Positions 15,858 to 26,453 are shown, numbered from the stretch's first letter. The stretch: DNA of 64,000 nucleotides from DATMER01 sp963741305 (GCA_963741305.1 CAVUHL010000003.1:7874001-7938000); one strand, 5' to 3'. Program-made: numbers and translations. The notes: generated by a model from the letters alone, not told the origin.

Positions 15858-18188
15858 TCAGGGCAGGGGGGCCAGCCGGACGCCGTTCGCGGTCGCGCGC
15901 AGAGTCCAGATGTCCGAGTTGAAGAGCTCGAAGATCGAGTTGATCGCGAAGCCCTGGATGTTGGCCGTCCAGATGCCCGGGGCCGGATTCGGGATGCTCA
16001 CCTTCTCGGGGGCGTTGAGCGTCGCCCCGTCGAAGAACACGTTGCCGTTCGGATCCTCGAGGATGACGTCGAGGTCGTCCGTGGGATAGGCACCCCATTC
16101 GCGCAGCCAGGAGAGCCGGACCGCGAGGTCCGTGGTGCCCGCGGGCACGTTGAAGCTCACGGTCGTGTCCTGGCCCTGCTTGATCAGGCCCGACTTGGTC
16201 GGCGAGGCGAGCGGCACGTTGTTGCGCGTGATGGTCACCTTGCAGGAGACGTTGCCGGCGTTTGTCGAGTCACCCTGGACTGCGACCCGGGCCAGGCCGG
16301 CGTCGGCGATGGGCACGGAGTAGGTCGCACTGGTGACGATGAAGTCGGACACGCGGGTGTCGGCCGCCGTGGTGAGCGCGTCAACGACGGTCAGGAAGAT
16401 GTCGTCGCCGAAGAGCTGGTTCTGCTGCGCCGGAGGCAGCGCGGGCGTGACGTTCTCGATGGTGACCGTCAGGCTGTCGGTATTGTCCAGGGTAGGCACA
16501 TAGAGCTGGACCATCTGGCCCGGCTTCAGGTTGTTGAGCTGCTTGGTGTAGGTGTTGCCGGAGAAGTTGATCGGCGAGATGCCCAGCGGCAGCAGGTTCA
16601 GCGCGACGATGGGCGAGGTCAGGCCCACGGGGAGCGTCGAGCTGACAGCGTTGGCCGTGAGCTTGGCCGAGGCAGCAGGAATGTCGAGCAGGCCGCTGCC
16701 ACGGTCGATCTTGCCCGAACCGTCGGCGAAGGCATTGGGGTTGCCGGACGCGGCAATGGCGTTGCGGATCTTGACCGCCGAGGCGGCGGGGTGCTTCTCG
16801 CGCAGCAGGGCGGCGGCGCCGGCCGTGATGGGAGCCGAGAATGACGTGCCGGAGACCAGCGAGATCCCGCCGTTGTTCGACTGGGCCAGGGTAGCCAGTC
16901 CGTTGGCCGAGATGGCGACGCCGACCCGGCCATCGGGCAGCGGGCCGCGGGAGCTGAAGGTCGCGGTCTGCAGGCCGGCGGAGGGCCGCCACAGCGAGCC
17001 GATCCCGAGGCCGAACTGGAGGTCGCGCAGCACCCGCTCATGAGTGGCGGTGGCGGCAGCGGCCACGGTCAGAGAGGCGTAGCCGGTGCCCGGAGAGCCG
17101 GTGGTGAGGGCCGCGGGGCCGTCGTTGCCGGCCGAGACGACCACCGTGATCCCCACCTTGTTCATCTCCAGGGTGAGCTGATCCTCGAGGTCGCGGCCGG
17201 CGAACAGCGTCAAGCCGCCAAGGCTCATGTTGACGACCTGGATCGGCAGCGAGTCGTAGACGCAGGGGGTGTCCTCGGCGCCGCAGCCGGGATTGGTGAC
17301 CACCGAGGGCACGCCGTTGTTGAAGTTGCGCCGCAGCGTGATGGCACGGTCCATGGCGGCCAGGATGCGCGCGGTCGTCGTGCTGTTGGAGTTGAAGGGG
17401 AAGACCTTGAGGGCGTAGAGCTTGGCTGCCGGAGCCGTGCCGATCATCGCCACGCCCGACTGGGTCGGGGGGCAGCCGAGCTGCGAGCACGGGATCACGC
17501 TGTTGGGAGCGTGCATCTGCAGCGACTGGATGAGCACCGAGGTGTTGTTGAAGATGAAGATCGCGTGCGCGGCGACGGCGGTGCCCACCCAGGTGCCGTG
17601 GTTGCCGTTCAGCCTGGAGGTGGCGGAGGGCACCGGGTCGCCCGCCACGAAGTTCTCGCCGCCGATCACGCTGCCGGCGAGGGCGGGGACGGTCGGCGAG
17701 TTGGCGGTGCCGCTGTCGATGATGGCCACGACGACGTTGTTACCCAGGATGCCCTGGTCGTGGAGCGCGGTGGCGCCGATCATGTCGTTGTTGAAGTCGT
17801 AGTCGGCGGGCCGGGCGTCGATGAAGCCCGGGAGCGACGCGGCGCTGATCACCTGGGATTCCACAGCGGCGGGCAGCTGTTGCACCAGATCGGGAGGCGG
17901 CAGGCTGACCTGGGCGTCCTTGGTCATGCCGGTGACGTCCGGGCGCGCCTGGATGGCGGCCACGGCGTCGATCGGCAGGGTGACGGCCATGCCCGCGACG
18001 TTCTTGTAGACCTGGTCCACGCGGGCCCCGGGGATCTGGCTGACCGCGGCTGCCACCGCGTCGCATTTGGGGGCGCACTGGACGATGAAGCTCTCGAGCG
18101 CCGTTGCGCCAGAGGCGGCCGGGATGGCCAGCGTGAGGATGATGGCGACCCACAGCGGGGCCTTGGTGAGGGTGAAACTTTGCCGCAT
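15858..18188 (-). CDS. Secreted subtilisin-like serine protease (S8)
   Basis: 776 residues from ATG 18188, which has GGGAGG upstream; the open frame further 5' lacks support. Signal peptide about 1-28, inhibitor-like propeptide about 30-110, then the S8 catalytic domain with Asp158 (VVVAIIDSGT), His197 (GNHGTWVG), the oxyanion region SAGND near 352 and Ser449 (GTSFSAP). Residues from about 500 form a Cys-poor beta-rich tail with a pre-peptidase-C-like end (DLDVILEDPNGNVFFDG). It should degrade proteins outside the cell. Terminated by the shared hairpin. Confidence 0.93.
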   Translation of the reverse strand: MRQSFTLTKAPLWVAIILTLAIPAASGATALESFIVQCAPKCDAVAAAVSQIPGARVDQVYKNVAGMAVTLPIDAVAAIQARPDVTGMTKDAQVSLPPPDLVQQLPAAVESQVISAASLPGFIDARPADYDFNNDMIGATALHDQGILGNNVVVAIIDSGTANSPTVPALAGSVIGGENFVAGDPVPSATSRLNGNHGTWVGTAVAAHAIFIFNNTSVLIQSLQMHAPNSVIPCSQLGCPPTQSGVAMIGTAPAAKLYALKVFPFNSNSTTTARILAAMDRAITLRRNFNNGVPSVVTNPGCGAEDTPCVYDSLPIQVVNMSLGGLTLFAGRDLEDQLTLEMNKVGITVVVSAGNDGPAALTTGSPGTGYASLTVAAAATATHERVLRDLQFGLGIGSLWRPSAGLQTATFSSRGPLPDGRVGVAISANGLATLAQSNNGGISLVSGTSFSAPITAGAAALLREKHPAASAVKIRNAIAASGNPNAFADGSGKIDRGSGLLDIPAASAKLTANAVSSTLPVGLTSPIVALNLLPLGISPINFSGNTYTKQLNNLKPGQMVQLYVPTLDNTDSLTVTIENVTPALPPAQQNQLFGDDIFLTVVDALTTAADTRVSDFIVTSATYSVPIADAGLARVAVQGDSTNAGNVSCKVTITRNNVPLASPTKSGLIKQGQDTTVSFNVPAGTTDLAVRLSWLREWGAYPTDDLDVILEDPNGNVFFDGATLNAPEKVSIPNPAPGIWTANIQGFAINSIFELFNSDIWTLRATANGVRLAPLP

Positions 18189-18489
18189 GAAAACCTCCCG
18201 GGGCATACAACGCCCAAGTGATATCTCTCCAACTAGTGGAGTGCTTCGTCCTCCGGAAAAGAGGACCCGAATAGATTCAAGTTTCATCGTGCTCCTGGCT
18301 GGCTGGCACGGCTGCGCTTCCGGCGGCGAGCTCGCGTCGGAAGGCACTGCGGCAGCGCGGATGAAGTGCTCGGGGTGCTTCGGTGTCACGTCTCGAACTG
18401 CTCCCGGGTCTCTCGCTACAACTTCCAGGGCTCTGGACACTACACCAGCGTGTCAGAGACCGCAAGAGCCCGTACGTATTTGAGATTGC
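18189..18489. other. Spacer upstream of the subtilase gene with two short palindromes
   Basis: No convincing gene. Close to the subtilase start are a CTCCA/TGGAG palindrome (18227-18241) and a GTCCTC/GAGGAC inverted repeat (18248-18266), candidates for regulator binding. The rest shows no recognisable feature. Confidence 0.4.
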
Positions 18490-18969
18490 CTATATGTCGG
18501 CGCCGCTCCGGTCGTTCATGTCCCAGGCAACGAGCCCGAACTCGTCGCCGGGGCCGTCGCGGCTCTCCATGAACGTGAACCTCACCCCGGCTTCCGTGCT
18601 CACCACGCATTGATGTTTGTCGTAGTCAGGCCGCGACAAGCCGTAATTGATCTGCTCATCCCGAAGTGCGTCCTCGAGCAAGGTTCGCGGGAGGCCACGC
18701 CGCAAGACCCAGGCATCGATATTCAAGGACGGGCTGCCGTCACCAAGTCCGGCGCTGTCAGAGAAAATCATCCGCAGACAGTCTTTGGCGAAATGGAGCT
18801 CAACCTGGCCGTACTTCCAGATTTCCGCTTCGTCCCAGGCGGACCCAGCTGACCAACTTGATGGCGGGGGCAGAGCTTCAAGGATCTGTTGCCGGGCTGC
18901 ACCAACCTCGATGCGGCCGAAGCGCCCCGTCCGTGCAAACTCGAGCATCGATACATGCATGATCGTCAT
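18490..18969 (-). CDS. Hypothetical cytosolic protein
   Basis: 159 residues from ATG 18969, chosen because GGAG lies six bases upstream; a GTG 12 bases earlier is possible. The protein has no signal or membrane segment. It begins MTIMHVSMLEFARTGRFG and contains WDEAEIWKYGQVELHF, a pattern I associate loosely with SMI1/immunity-type or small accessory proteins of soil bacteria. Composition is somewhat AT-rich relative to neighbours. The sigma-54 activator ends 20 bases upstream of its start codon on the same strand, so co-transcription is possible. Confidence 0.6.
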   Translation of the reverse strand: MTIMHVSMLEFARTGRFGRIEVGAARQQILEALPPPSSWSAGSAWDEAEIWKYGQVELHFAKDCLRMIFSDSAGLGDGSPSLNIDAWVLRRGLPRTLLEDALRDEQINYGLSRPDYDKHQCVVSTEAGVRFTFMESRDGPGDEFGLVAWDMNDRSGADI

Positions 18970-18988
18970 TCGGCGCTCCACCCTCTCT

Positions 18989-20617
<1,629 letters not shown>

Positions 20618-20665
20618 TTAGGGCAGGTTAACACAAGGCGCCCCAAGAGGGGATCAACCGGAGGA

Positions 20666-21826
20666 TCAGGGGAAGACGTCTACTAAAACACCTTCGTAGT
20701 ACCCGGTCCCGTAGGCGGAGACCTTGGCGCAGGAGCTCCGGCCGGTGACCTCGACCGCCACGGCCTGCGGGCTCGAGAGCGCCGTGCCGATGGCCGTGCA
20801 TGCCATGGTTTCGCCGGCCGCGAGCTCGCTGGCGGGGCAGCTCGCGTCGATGCCTTGGACTTCGATGCCGCTCACCGGCAACTGGCCCTTGTTGGAGATC
20901 AAGAGGGCCCAGTCGAGCTGGGAGCCGCTGTCCACCAGCGGGCCGCGGGGCGCGCTGGCGTCCTGGCCTCCGAGCAGGATGCCCTCCACGCCGAGCGCGG
21001 TATTTTTGCCTTCGCAGGGGCCGGCTACGCAGTAGGCCTGGAGCGCGACGCTGTAGCGGTTCTCGGCGCTGTGCCGGACCCCGATGAACACGTCGTCCGC
21101 GGTGTCGATGCGCAGGGTGCCGAAAGATTCTTCCAGCCCGAGGTCGGCGACGGCGATCCTGTCGAGCGCCAGCAGCTCGATCTGGCGGCTCTCGACCGGC
21201 CGGCCGGGCTCGGACAGCGCGGAGGCTTCGGCCGTCAGCCGGATTCCAGCCCCGGCGTCCTCGCGCCAGACGATCAGTTCGGTGTCGCCGGCGAAGCTGC
21301 CGCCGCTCAGGTAGCGCAGCAGGTGCCGCCGGCAGAGGGCGCTGTGGGCACCGGAGCGGTCGATGTCGACCAGGACTTCGCCGCGCGCCACGCCGCCGCC
21401 GGCATCGACCGTGAACCAGTCGCCCCAGAGGGCGTCGCGCGCCTCGCCCTGAATGCGCAGGGTCACGGAGCCCACGGCCCGGCCGGGCTGGGCTTCGCCG
21501 CCTCCGTTGCGAAGCCAGTCGCGCAGGTTGACGGTGCGGACCTCGTCGGGCTGCAGGGTGAAGGGGACGTCCAGGATCTCGATCCCCCAGTTGGTGCGCA
21601 GGGTGGCGAGCACTTCGACCGGCTTTTCCGACGCGTTGCCCACGGCGAACAGGGTCGTCATGCCGGAGGGGTCCAGGTCGACTTCGAAGTAGGGCAGCAG
21701 CAGGTCCGAGCTCGGCCGGAGCTGCGCCGCGGGGGCAGCTCCGGCCGTCAGGGCTATCGCCAAGGACAGGTGCAGGGTCTTCCAGGTGGGCGTCATGCGG
21801 GTTCTACAGAGCAAGCGGCACGCCAT
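20666..21826 (-). CDS. Secreted protein, single-repeat paralog of the large repeat protein
   Basis: 386 residues with an N-terminal signal (ATG 21826 has AGGA upstream; ATG 21796 is the alternative). Residues 35-270 align with the N-terminal domain of the giant neighbour: SSDLLLPYFEVD, TTLFAVGN, TNWGIEILDVPF, RTVNLRDW, DALWGDWFTVD, RHLLRYLSGG and HSAENRYSV are shared. One DUF11-like beta repeat follows, ending ACGTGYYEG-like (YGTGYYEGVLVDVFP). Role unknown; a surface or matrix protein is likely. Its upstream region holds the same CTGTCA module as the large paralog. Confidence 0.75.
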   Translation of the reverse strand: MACRLLCRTRMTPTWKTLHLSLAIALTAGAAPAAQLRPSSDLLLPYFEVDLDPSGMTTLFAVGNASEKPVEVLATLRTNWGIEILDVPFTLQPDEVRTVNLRDWLRNGGGEAQPGRAVGSVTLRIQGEARDALWGDWFTVDAGGGVARGEVLVDIDRSGAHSALCRRHLLRYLSGGSFAGDTELIVWREDAGAGIRLTAEASALSEPGRPVESRQIELLALDRIAVADLGLEESFGTLRIDTADDVFIGVRHSAENRYSVALQAYCVAGPCEGKNTALGVEGILLGGQDASAPRGPLVDSGSQLDWALLISNKGQLPVSGIEVQGIDASCPASELAAGETMACTAIGTALSSPQAVAVEVTGRSSCAKVSAYGTGYYEGVLVDVFP

Positions 21827-21894
21827 GGTACGTTTCCTGGTAAGTGCTTTTTTGCCTGGGGCTTGCGCGATTTTTGGAGATTTGGCATGAGGGT

Positions 21895-21940
21895 CTGTCA
21901 GAGGTGTGACAGTGGGTGGGGGTCTGTCAGGGACTGTCAG
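21895..21940. promoter_or_regulatory. CTGTCA multi-site module upstream of the small paralog
   Basis: CTGTCA (21895-21900), six bases, TGACAG (21907-21912), eleven bases, CTGTCA (21924-21929), four bases, CTGTCAG (21934-21940). The same order and the same 6- and 11-base spacers occur at 26399-26445 upstream of the large paralog. It lies about 70 bases before the small-paralog start codon and is a candidate enhancer or operator, plausibly for the nearby activator. Confidence 0.65.
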
Positions 21941-21975
21941 AAAAGAAAAGAGGCTCCCCGGCGTTCCGGGGAGCC
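21941..21975 (-). terminator. Rho-independent terminator of the large repeat-protein gene
   Basis: Arms GGCTCCCCGG (21952-21961) and CCGGGGAGCC (21966-21975) around CGTT; on the minus strand the stem is followed by CTTTTCTTTT. It sits 23 bases beyond the TAG of the giant gene. Confidence 0.92.
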
Positions 21976-21998
21976 GATGGGATGAGCAGCGAGATCAG

Positions 21999-24900
21999 CT
22001 AATCGTCGTCATCATCGTCGCCGCCGCATCCGCCGCCGCCGGTGCTGTGGCAGTTCTTGCCGTAGTAGTGGACCGGGTCGGTGGCGGAGACCTTGTCGCC
22101 GCAGGAGCCGTTGCCGGTGGTGGTGGCGGTGGCGCTGTACTGGCCGGCCTGGACGGTGCCTGAGCCGGTGCAGAACATGGACTCGCCGGGCGTCAGGGAG
22201 CTCTTCGGGCAGGTAACGGACACGCCCTTGCTGTCGACGACCTTGATGGTGGTGAGGGTGACGTCGCCCTCGTTCTTCACCCAGTAGGTGAAGGTCACCT
22301 TGGAGCCGATCTGGAGCTCGGGTCCCTTCGGGGTATCGGCGTGATCGCCGTTGATCTTGGCTTCGACCGAGACCTTCGGGTTGGTTTTGCCGAAGTAGTT
22401 GCTGGGATCGCTGGCCGAGACGGTCTGGCCGGCCGGCGACTTGCCGGTGGTGGTACCGATGTTGGTGTACTGGCAGGCCTGGGCCTTGCCGGAGCCGGTG
22501 CAGGTCATGGCCTCACCGGCCGCCAGGGTGGTCTTGGGGCAGCTCACGGCCACGCCCTTGTCGTCGGTGACCTTCACGCTGCTCAGCGCGACGTTGCCGG
22601 TGTTGGTGACGATGTACGTCCAGGTGACGGTGCTGCCGACCGCGATCTGGGGACCGGGGGCGGTGTTGGCGTCCTCGCCGTTGGTCTTCTTGACGATCTT
22701 GATGGCCGGGCTCTCGGTTGCCTTGCCGTAGTAGTGGACCGGGTCGCTGTGGGAGGCATTCTGGCCGCAGGAGCCGTTGCCGGTGGCGGTGGCGGTGGCG
22801 CTGTACTGGCCGGCCTGGGCGATGCCGCTGCCGGAGCAGAACATCGATTCGCCGACCGTGAGAGTGGTCTTCGGGCAGGTCACGGCCACGCCCTTGCTGT
22901 CGGTGACCGCGATGCCGGTCAGGGTGGTGTCGCCGGTGTTCTTGACCCAGTAGGTGAAGGGCACGGTGGCGCCGACCGGGAACTCGGGGCCTTTCGGGGT
23001 GTCGGCGTGGTCGCCGTTGATCTTGGCCTCGACCTCGATGGCCGGGTTGGTCTTGCCGTAGTAGTTGCTCGGATCGTTGGCGGTGACGGTCTGGCCGGCC
23101 GGCGACTTGCCGGTGGTGGTGCCGATGTTGGTGTACTGGCAGGCCTGGGCCTTGCCGGAGCCGGTGCAGGTCATGGCCTCGCCGGCCGCCAGGGTGGTCT
23201 TGGGGCAGCTCACGGCCACGCCCTTGTCGTCGGTGACCTTCACGCTGCTCAGCGCGACGTTGCCGGTGTTGGTGACGGTGTAGGTCCAGGTGACGGTGCT
23301 GCCGACCGCGATCTCGGGGCCGGGGGCGGTGTTGGCGTCCTGGCCGTTGGTCTTCTTGACGATGCTGATGCCCGGGTTCTCGGTGGTCTTGCCAAAGTAG
23401 TGGGCCGGGTCGTCGTCGGAGACGTTCTGGCCGCAGGCGCCATTGCCGGTGGCGGTGGCGATGGCGCTGTACTGGCCGGACTGGGCGGTGCCGTTTGCCG
23501 TGCAGGTCATGGACTCGCCCGCCGCGAGGGAGGTCTTGGGGCAGCTCACGGCCACACCCTTGCTGTCGGTGACCACGATGCCGGTGAGAGTGGAGTCGCC
23601 GGTGTTCTTGACGATGTAGGTGAAGCTCAGCGCGGAGCCGACCGTCACCTCGGGGCCCTTGGGGGTGTCGGCGTCGTCGCCGTTGACCTTGTTGTCGACC
23701 TGGATGGCGGGATAGGCCTCGCCGAAATACCAGCTCGGGTCGCTGGCGGAGACCTTGGCGCCGCCGTAGGCCGTGCCGGTGGCGGTGCCGATGTTCTGGT
23801 ACTGGCAGGCCTTGGCCTTGCCGGAGCCGGTGCAGGTCATGGACTCGGCGGGCTTGAGGGTGGTCTTGGGGCAGGTCACGGCCACGCCCTGGTCGTCGGT
23901 CACGGCCACGCCGGTCAGCGTGATCTTGCCGCTGTTGGTGACCACGTAGCTCCAGGTGACCGGGTCGCCGACCTCGATCTCCGGGCCGGGGGGGATTACG
24001 ACGTCCTGGCCGTTGGTCTTCTTGACGATCGTGATGCCCGGATCGTCGATGCCGTAGTAGTGGCTCGGGTCGTCGTCGGTGACGGCGGCGCCGCAGAGGG
24101 ACTGGCCGGTGACGGCGCCGACGTTCCTGTACTGGCCGATCTCGGCGGTGCCGCTGCCGGTGCAGGTCATGGACTCGCCCGCGGTCAGCGCGGCCTTCGG
24201 GCAGGTCACGGTCACGCCCTTGTCGTCGGTGACCGCGATGTTGGAGAGGGCCACGTCGCCGGTGTTGGTGACCACGTAGGTCCAGAGCACGCTCGCGCCG
24301 GCCTTGATCTGCGGGCCCGGCGGCAGGTCGGCGTCGTCGCCGTTGGTCGCCTTCTTGATCTTGATGGCGGGGTAGGTGAGGCCGAGGTAGTGGCTCCAAT
24401 CGGAAGCGGAGGGGGTGCCGGCGCCGGTGACGGTGCCGAGGTTGGCGTACTGGCAGGCCTGGGCGATGCCGCTGCCGGTGCAGGTCATGGATTCGCCGGC
24501 GGCCAGCGAGGTCTTGGGGCAGCTCACGGCGACGCCCTTGTCGTCGGTGACAATGATGCCGTCGACCTTGACCGTGCCGCTGTTGGTGACCAGGTACTTC
24601 CAGGTGACCGGGCTGCCGACAGGGATGGACGGGCCGGGTGGCACGTTGGCGTCCTGGTCATTGGTGAGCTTGACGATCTTGAGCGCCCCAACCACGGTGG
24701 TCGGGATTCCCTTGTGGTAACCGACGCCGGCGGCGGAGGCCTCGGAGCAGGCGGCGCTGCCCTTGGCCGTGACCGGCAGGCTATGGTCGCCGTTCTGCGC
24801 CGTGGCTGTCGCCGTGCAGTCGGTGGACTCGCCGGGGGCGAGAGTGGCCTTCTGGCAGGCCGCGCCGATGCCCGAGAGCTGGATGCCGGTCAACTGGACC

Positions 24901-26264
24901 TTGCCGGAGTTGGTCAGCTTGAACGTCCAGTCGAGCTTGGTGTTGACGTCGAAGCCGGGCCCCGGCGGCGCCGCGGCGTTCTGCCCGTTCACCAGGATGG
25001 AGGCGAGGGACAGCGCCGCGCCGTTGTCGCCGAAGTAGTGGCTGACGTCGGAGTCGTTGACCACGGCGCCGGAGGGGGCCATGCCGGAGACGCTGCCGGC
25101 GTTGGTGTACTGGCAGGCCTTGGCGGTGCCGGCCGCGGTGCAGGTCATGGTCTCGCCCGGTTCCAGCGAGCCGTGCGGGCAGCTCACGGCGCCTTCCTGG
25201 TCGTCTTCGACCTCGATGCCGGTGAGCTCGACGTTGCCGGTGTTGGTCACCAGGTACTCCCAGGTGACGGTGCCGCCGACCGGGATCGAGGGGCCGGGCG
25301 CCTTGTCGGCGTCCTCGCCGTTGGTGAGCTTGATGATGTCGATGCCCGGGCCCGGGTGTGGGGGGAGCGGCAGGCAGTAGGTGGTGAGGCCGACGCTGTA
25401 GCGGTTCTCTGCCGAGTGCTGCACCGCGAAGAAGGTCTCGTCCTCGGTCACGACGTCGAGGGCGCCGAAGGCCTCTTGCAGGCCGAGCTCGGAAACCAGG
25501 ACCTTCTGGACCGGCAGGAGGGCGAGCTGGCGGTTCTCGATCGGCTGGCCCGGCTCGTTGAACGCGGTCGCGTCCGCCTGCATCTTGATGCCGGCCTCGG
25601 GGTTCGCCGAGGGCTGGCCCTGGTTTTCGCGCCAGATGATCACCTCGGTGCCGCCGTCGAAGCCGCCGCCGCTCAGGTAGCGCAGCAGGTGGCGCTGGCA
25701 GAGGCCCGGGCAGCCGATGGAGCGGTCGATGTTGACCAGGACGTCGCCGCGGGCGAGGTTTCCGGCCACGTCGACGTTGAACCAGTCGCCCCAGAGGGCG
25801 TCGGGCCGGTTGCCCTGGGTGCGCAGGGTCACGTAGCCGACCTCCAGGTCAGGACGGACTTCGCTCGAGTAGTAGAGGTTGTCCTTGGGGGAGGGCTGGC
25901 CGCTGGCCGCCGCGGCCAGGTGCTGAATCTCCGGGGCCGCCAGCGCCTTGTTGGGGTTGCCGCCCTGGCGGAACCAGTCGCGCAGGTTGACCGTGCGGAT
26001 CTCGCGCGCCTGCAGGACGAAGGGGACTTCCAGGATCGGGATGCCCCAGTTGGTGTAGACGGTGGCGGCGACTTCCACGAGCTGGTCCGTGGAGTTGCCC
26101 ACCGCGAAGAGAGTGGTCAGCCCGCCCGGATTGGCGCCGTCCACTTCAAAGTAGGGCAGCAGCAGGTCCGAGCTCGCTTGGTTCTGCGCGGCGGCCGGCG
26201 CACAGAACGCCAGGGCCAGCAGGGCCAGGCAGGCGGTCAGGGTCTTCTTCAACGTAGCGTTCAT
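21999..26264 (-). CDS. Giant secreted protein with ten DUF11-like repeats and poly-Asp tail
   Basis: 1421 residues. Signal peptide about 1-27; an N-terminal domain (30-315) shared with the smaller paralog; then ten tandem repeats of about 107 residues, each with VTWxYxVTNTG, VTDDKGVxVxCPKTxLxxGESMTC and a closing HYYG/NYFG motif; a tail ending GGGGCGGDDDDDD. Such CARDB/DUF11-like beta repeats form rods in surface proteins. Two Cys per repeat may form disulfides. GGAGGGATGAGCC gives a strong ribosome site. Upstream are a -24/-12 promoter candidate and the CTGTCA module. Adhesin or matrix role is inferred. Confidence 0.85.
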   Translation of the reverse strand: MNATLKKTLTACLALLALAFCAPAAAQNQASSDLLLPYFEVDGANPGGLTTLFAVGNSTDQLVEVAATVYTNWGIPILEVPFVLQAREIRTVNLRDWFRQGGNPNKALAAPEIQHLAAAASGQPSPKDNLYYSSEVRPDLEVGYVTLRTQGNRPDALWGDWFNVDVAGNLARGDVLVNIDRSIGCPGLCQRHLLRYLSGGGFDGGTEVIIWRENQGQPSANPEAGIKMQADATAFNEPGQPIENRQLALLPVQKVLVSELGLQEAFGALDVVTEDETFFAVQHSAENRYSVGLTTYCLPLPPHPGPGIDIIKLTNGEDADKAPGPSIPVGGTVTWEYLVTNTGNVELTGIEVEDDQEGAVSCPHGSLEPGETMTCTAAGTAKACQYTNAGSVSGMAPSGAVVNDSDVSHYFGDNGAALSLASILVNGQNAAAPPGPGFDVNTKLDWTFKLTNSGKVQLTGIQLSGIGAACQKATLAPGESTDCTATATAQNGDHSLPVTAKGSAACSEASAAGVGYHKGIPTTVVGALKIVKLTNDQDANVPPGPSIPVGSPVTWKYLVTNSGTVKVDGIIVTDDKGVAVSCPKTSLAAGESMTCTGSGIAQACQYANLGTVTGAGTPSASDWSHYLGLTYPAIKIKKATNGDDADLPPGPQIKAGASVLWTYVVTNTGDVALSNIAVTDDKGVTVTCPKAALTAGESMTCTGSGTAEIGQYRNVGAVTGQSLCGAAVTDDDPSHYYGIDDPGITIVKKTNGQDVVIPPGPEIEVGDPVTWSYVVTNSGKITLTGVAVTDDQGVAVTCPKTTLKPAESMTCTGSGKAKACQYQNIGTATGTAYGGAKVSASDPSWYFGEAYPAIQVDNKVNGDDADTPKGPEVTVGSALSFTYIVKNTGDSTLTGIVVTDSKGVAVSCPKTSLAAGESMTCTANGTAQSGQYSAIATATGNGACGQNVSDDDPAHYFGKTTENPGISIVKKTNGQDANTAPGPEIAVGSTVTWTYTVTNTGNVALSSVKVTDDKGVAVSCPKTTLAAGEAMTCTGSGKAQACQYTNIGTTTGKSPAGQTVTANDPSNYYGKTNPAIEVEAKINGDHADTPKGPEFPVGATVPFTYWVKNTGDTTLTGIAVTDSKGVAVTCPKTTLTVGESMFCSGSGIAQAGQYSATATATGNGSCGQNASHSDPVHYYGKATESPAIKIVKKTNGEDANTAPGPQIAVGSTVTWTYIVTNTGNVALSSVKVTDDKGVAVSCPKTTLAAGEAMTCTGSGKAQACQYTNIGTTTGKSPAGQTVSASDPSNYFGKTNPKVSVEAKINGDHADTPKGPELQIGSKVTFTYWVKNEGDVTLTTIKVVDSKGVSVTCPKSSLTPGESMFCTGSGTVQAGQYSATATTTGNGSCGDKVSATDPVHYYGKNCHSTGGGGCGGDDDDDD
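22061..23392 (-). repeat. Recent 666-bp tandem duplication inside the giant gene
   Basis: Matching landmarks are exactly 666 bp apart: the linker CGTAGTAGTGG at 22061, 22727 and (as CAAAGTAGTGG) 23393, and CGGTCTGGCC at 22421 and 23087. The unit codes for 222 residues, that is two protein repeats, so repeats 7+8 and 9+10 are near copies at DNA level while older repeats have diverged. It points to growth by unequal crossing-over or slippage in two-repeat steps. Confidence 0.85.
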
Positions 26265-26315
26265 GGCTCATCCCTCCTCGGGGGTCGATTGCCTTTCGGT
26301 TCGACCCTGGCAAGG

Positions 26316-26329
26316 GCAAGCCGTGTGCC
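26316..26329 (-). promoter_or_regulatory. Candidate sigma-54 promoter (-24/-12) of the giant gene
   Basis: On the minus strand GGCAC-ACGGC-TTGC keeps GG and GC ten bases apart, as in the TGGCAC-N5-TTGC consensus with one mismatch at the first T. It lies about 50 bases before the ATG and 70 to 115 bases downstream of the CTGTCA module, the usual geometry for activator-dependent promoters. A GGGTCGA/TCGACCC hairpin (26282-26307) follows near the expected transcript start. Confidence 0.6.
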
Positions 26330-26398
26330 GCCCTGCCGGGCGGCGCAAGTCATTGAAAAGGAATGAGTTCGGAGGATGGCCGGGAGCCGGCCGGGAAT

Positions 26399-26445
26399 CT
26401 GTCACGGCTCTGACAGTGGGGCGGCCACTGTCAGGGCCTTGTCAG
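26399..26445. promoter_or_regulatory. CTGTCA multi-site module upstream of the giant gene
   Basis: CTGTCA (26399-26404), six bases, TGACAG (26411-26416), eleven bases, CTGTCA (26428-26433), then TTGTCAG (26439-26445). Order and first two spacers equal those of the module before the small paralog. It is a candidate enhancer for the tandem-HTH sigma-54 activator encoded downstream. Confidence 0.7.
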
Positions 26446-26453
26446 AGATGGAG

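Noticed and set aside
17040..18221. Plus-strand frame opposite the subtilase
   Set aside because: The residues are low-complexity Gly/His/Val/Arg typical of antisense reading; the subtilase has all catalytic motifs.
18189..18440. 84-residue N-terminal extension of the subtilase
   Set aside because: No ribosome site, and the signal peptide begins at 18188 behind GGGAGG.
21827..21894. Sigma-54 promoter for the small secreted paralog
   Set aside because: I looked for GG-N10-GC on the coding strand and found none.
22341..26366. Very long plus-strand open frame opposite the repeat protein
   Set aside because: It is an antisense shadow caused by GC-rich repeated codons; it has no domain pattern, whereas the minus-strand frame has a signal peptide and conserved repeats.
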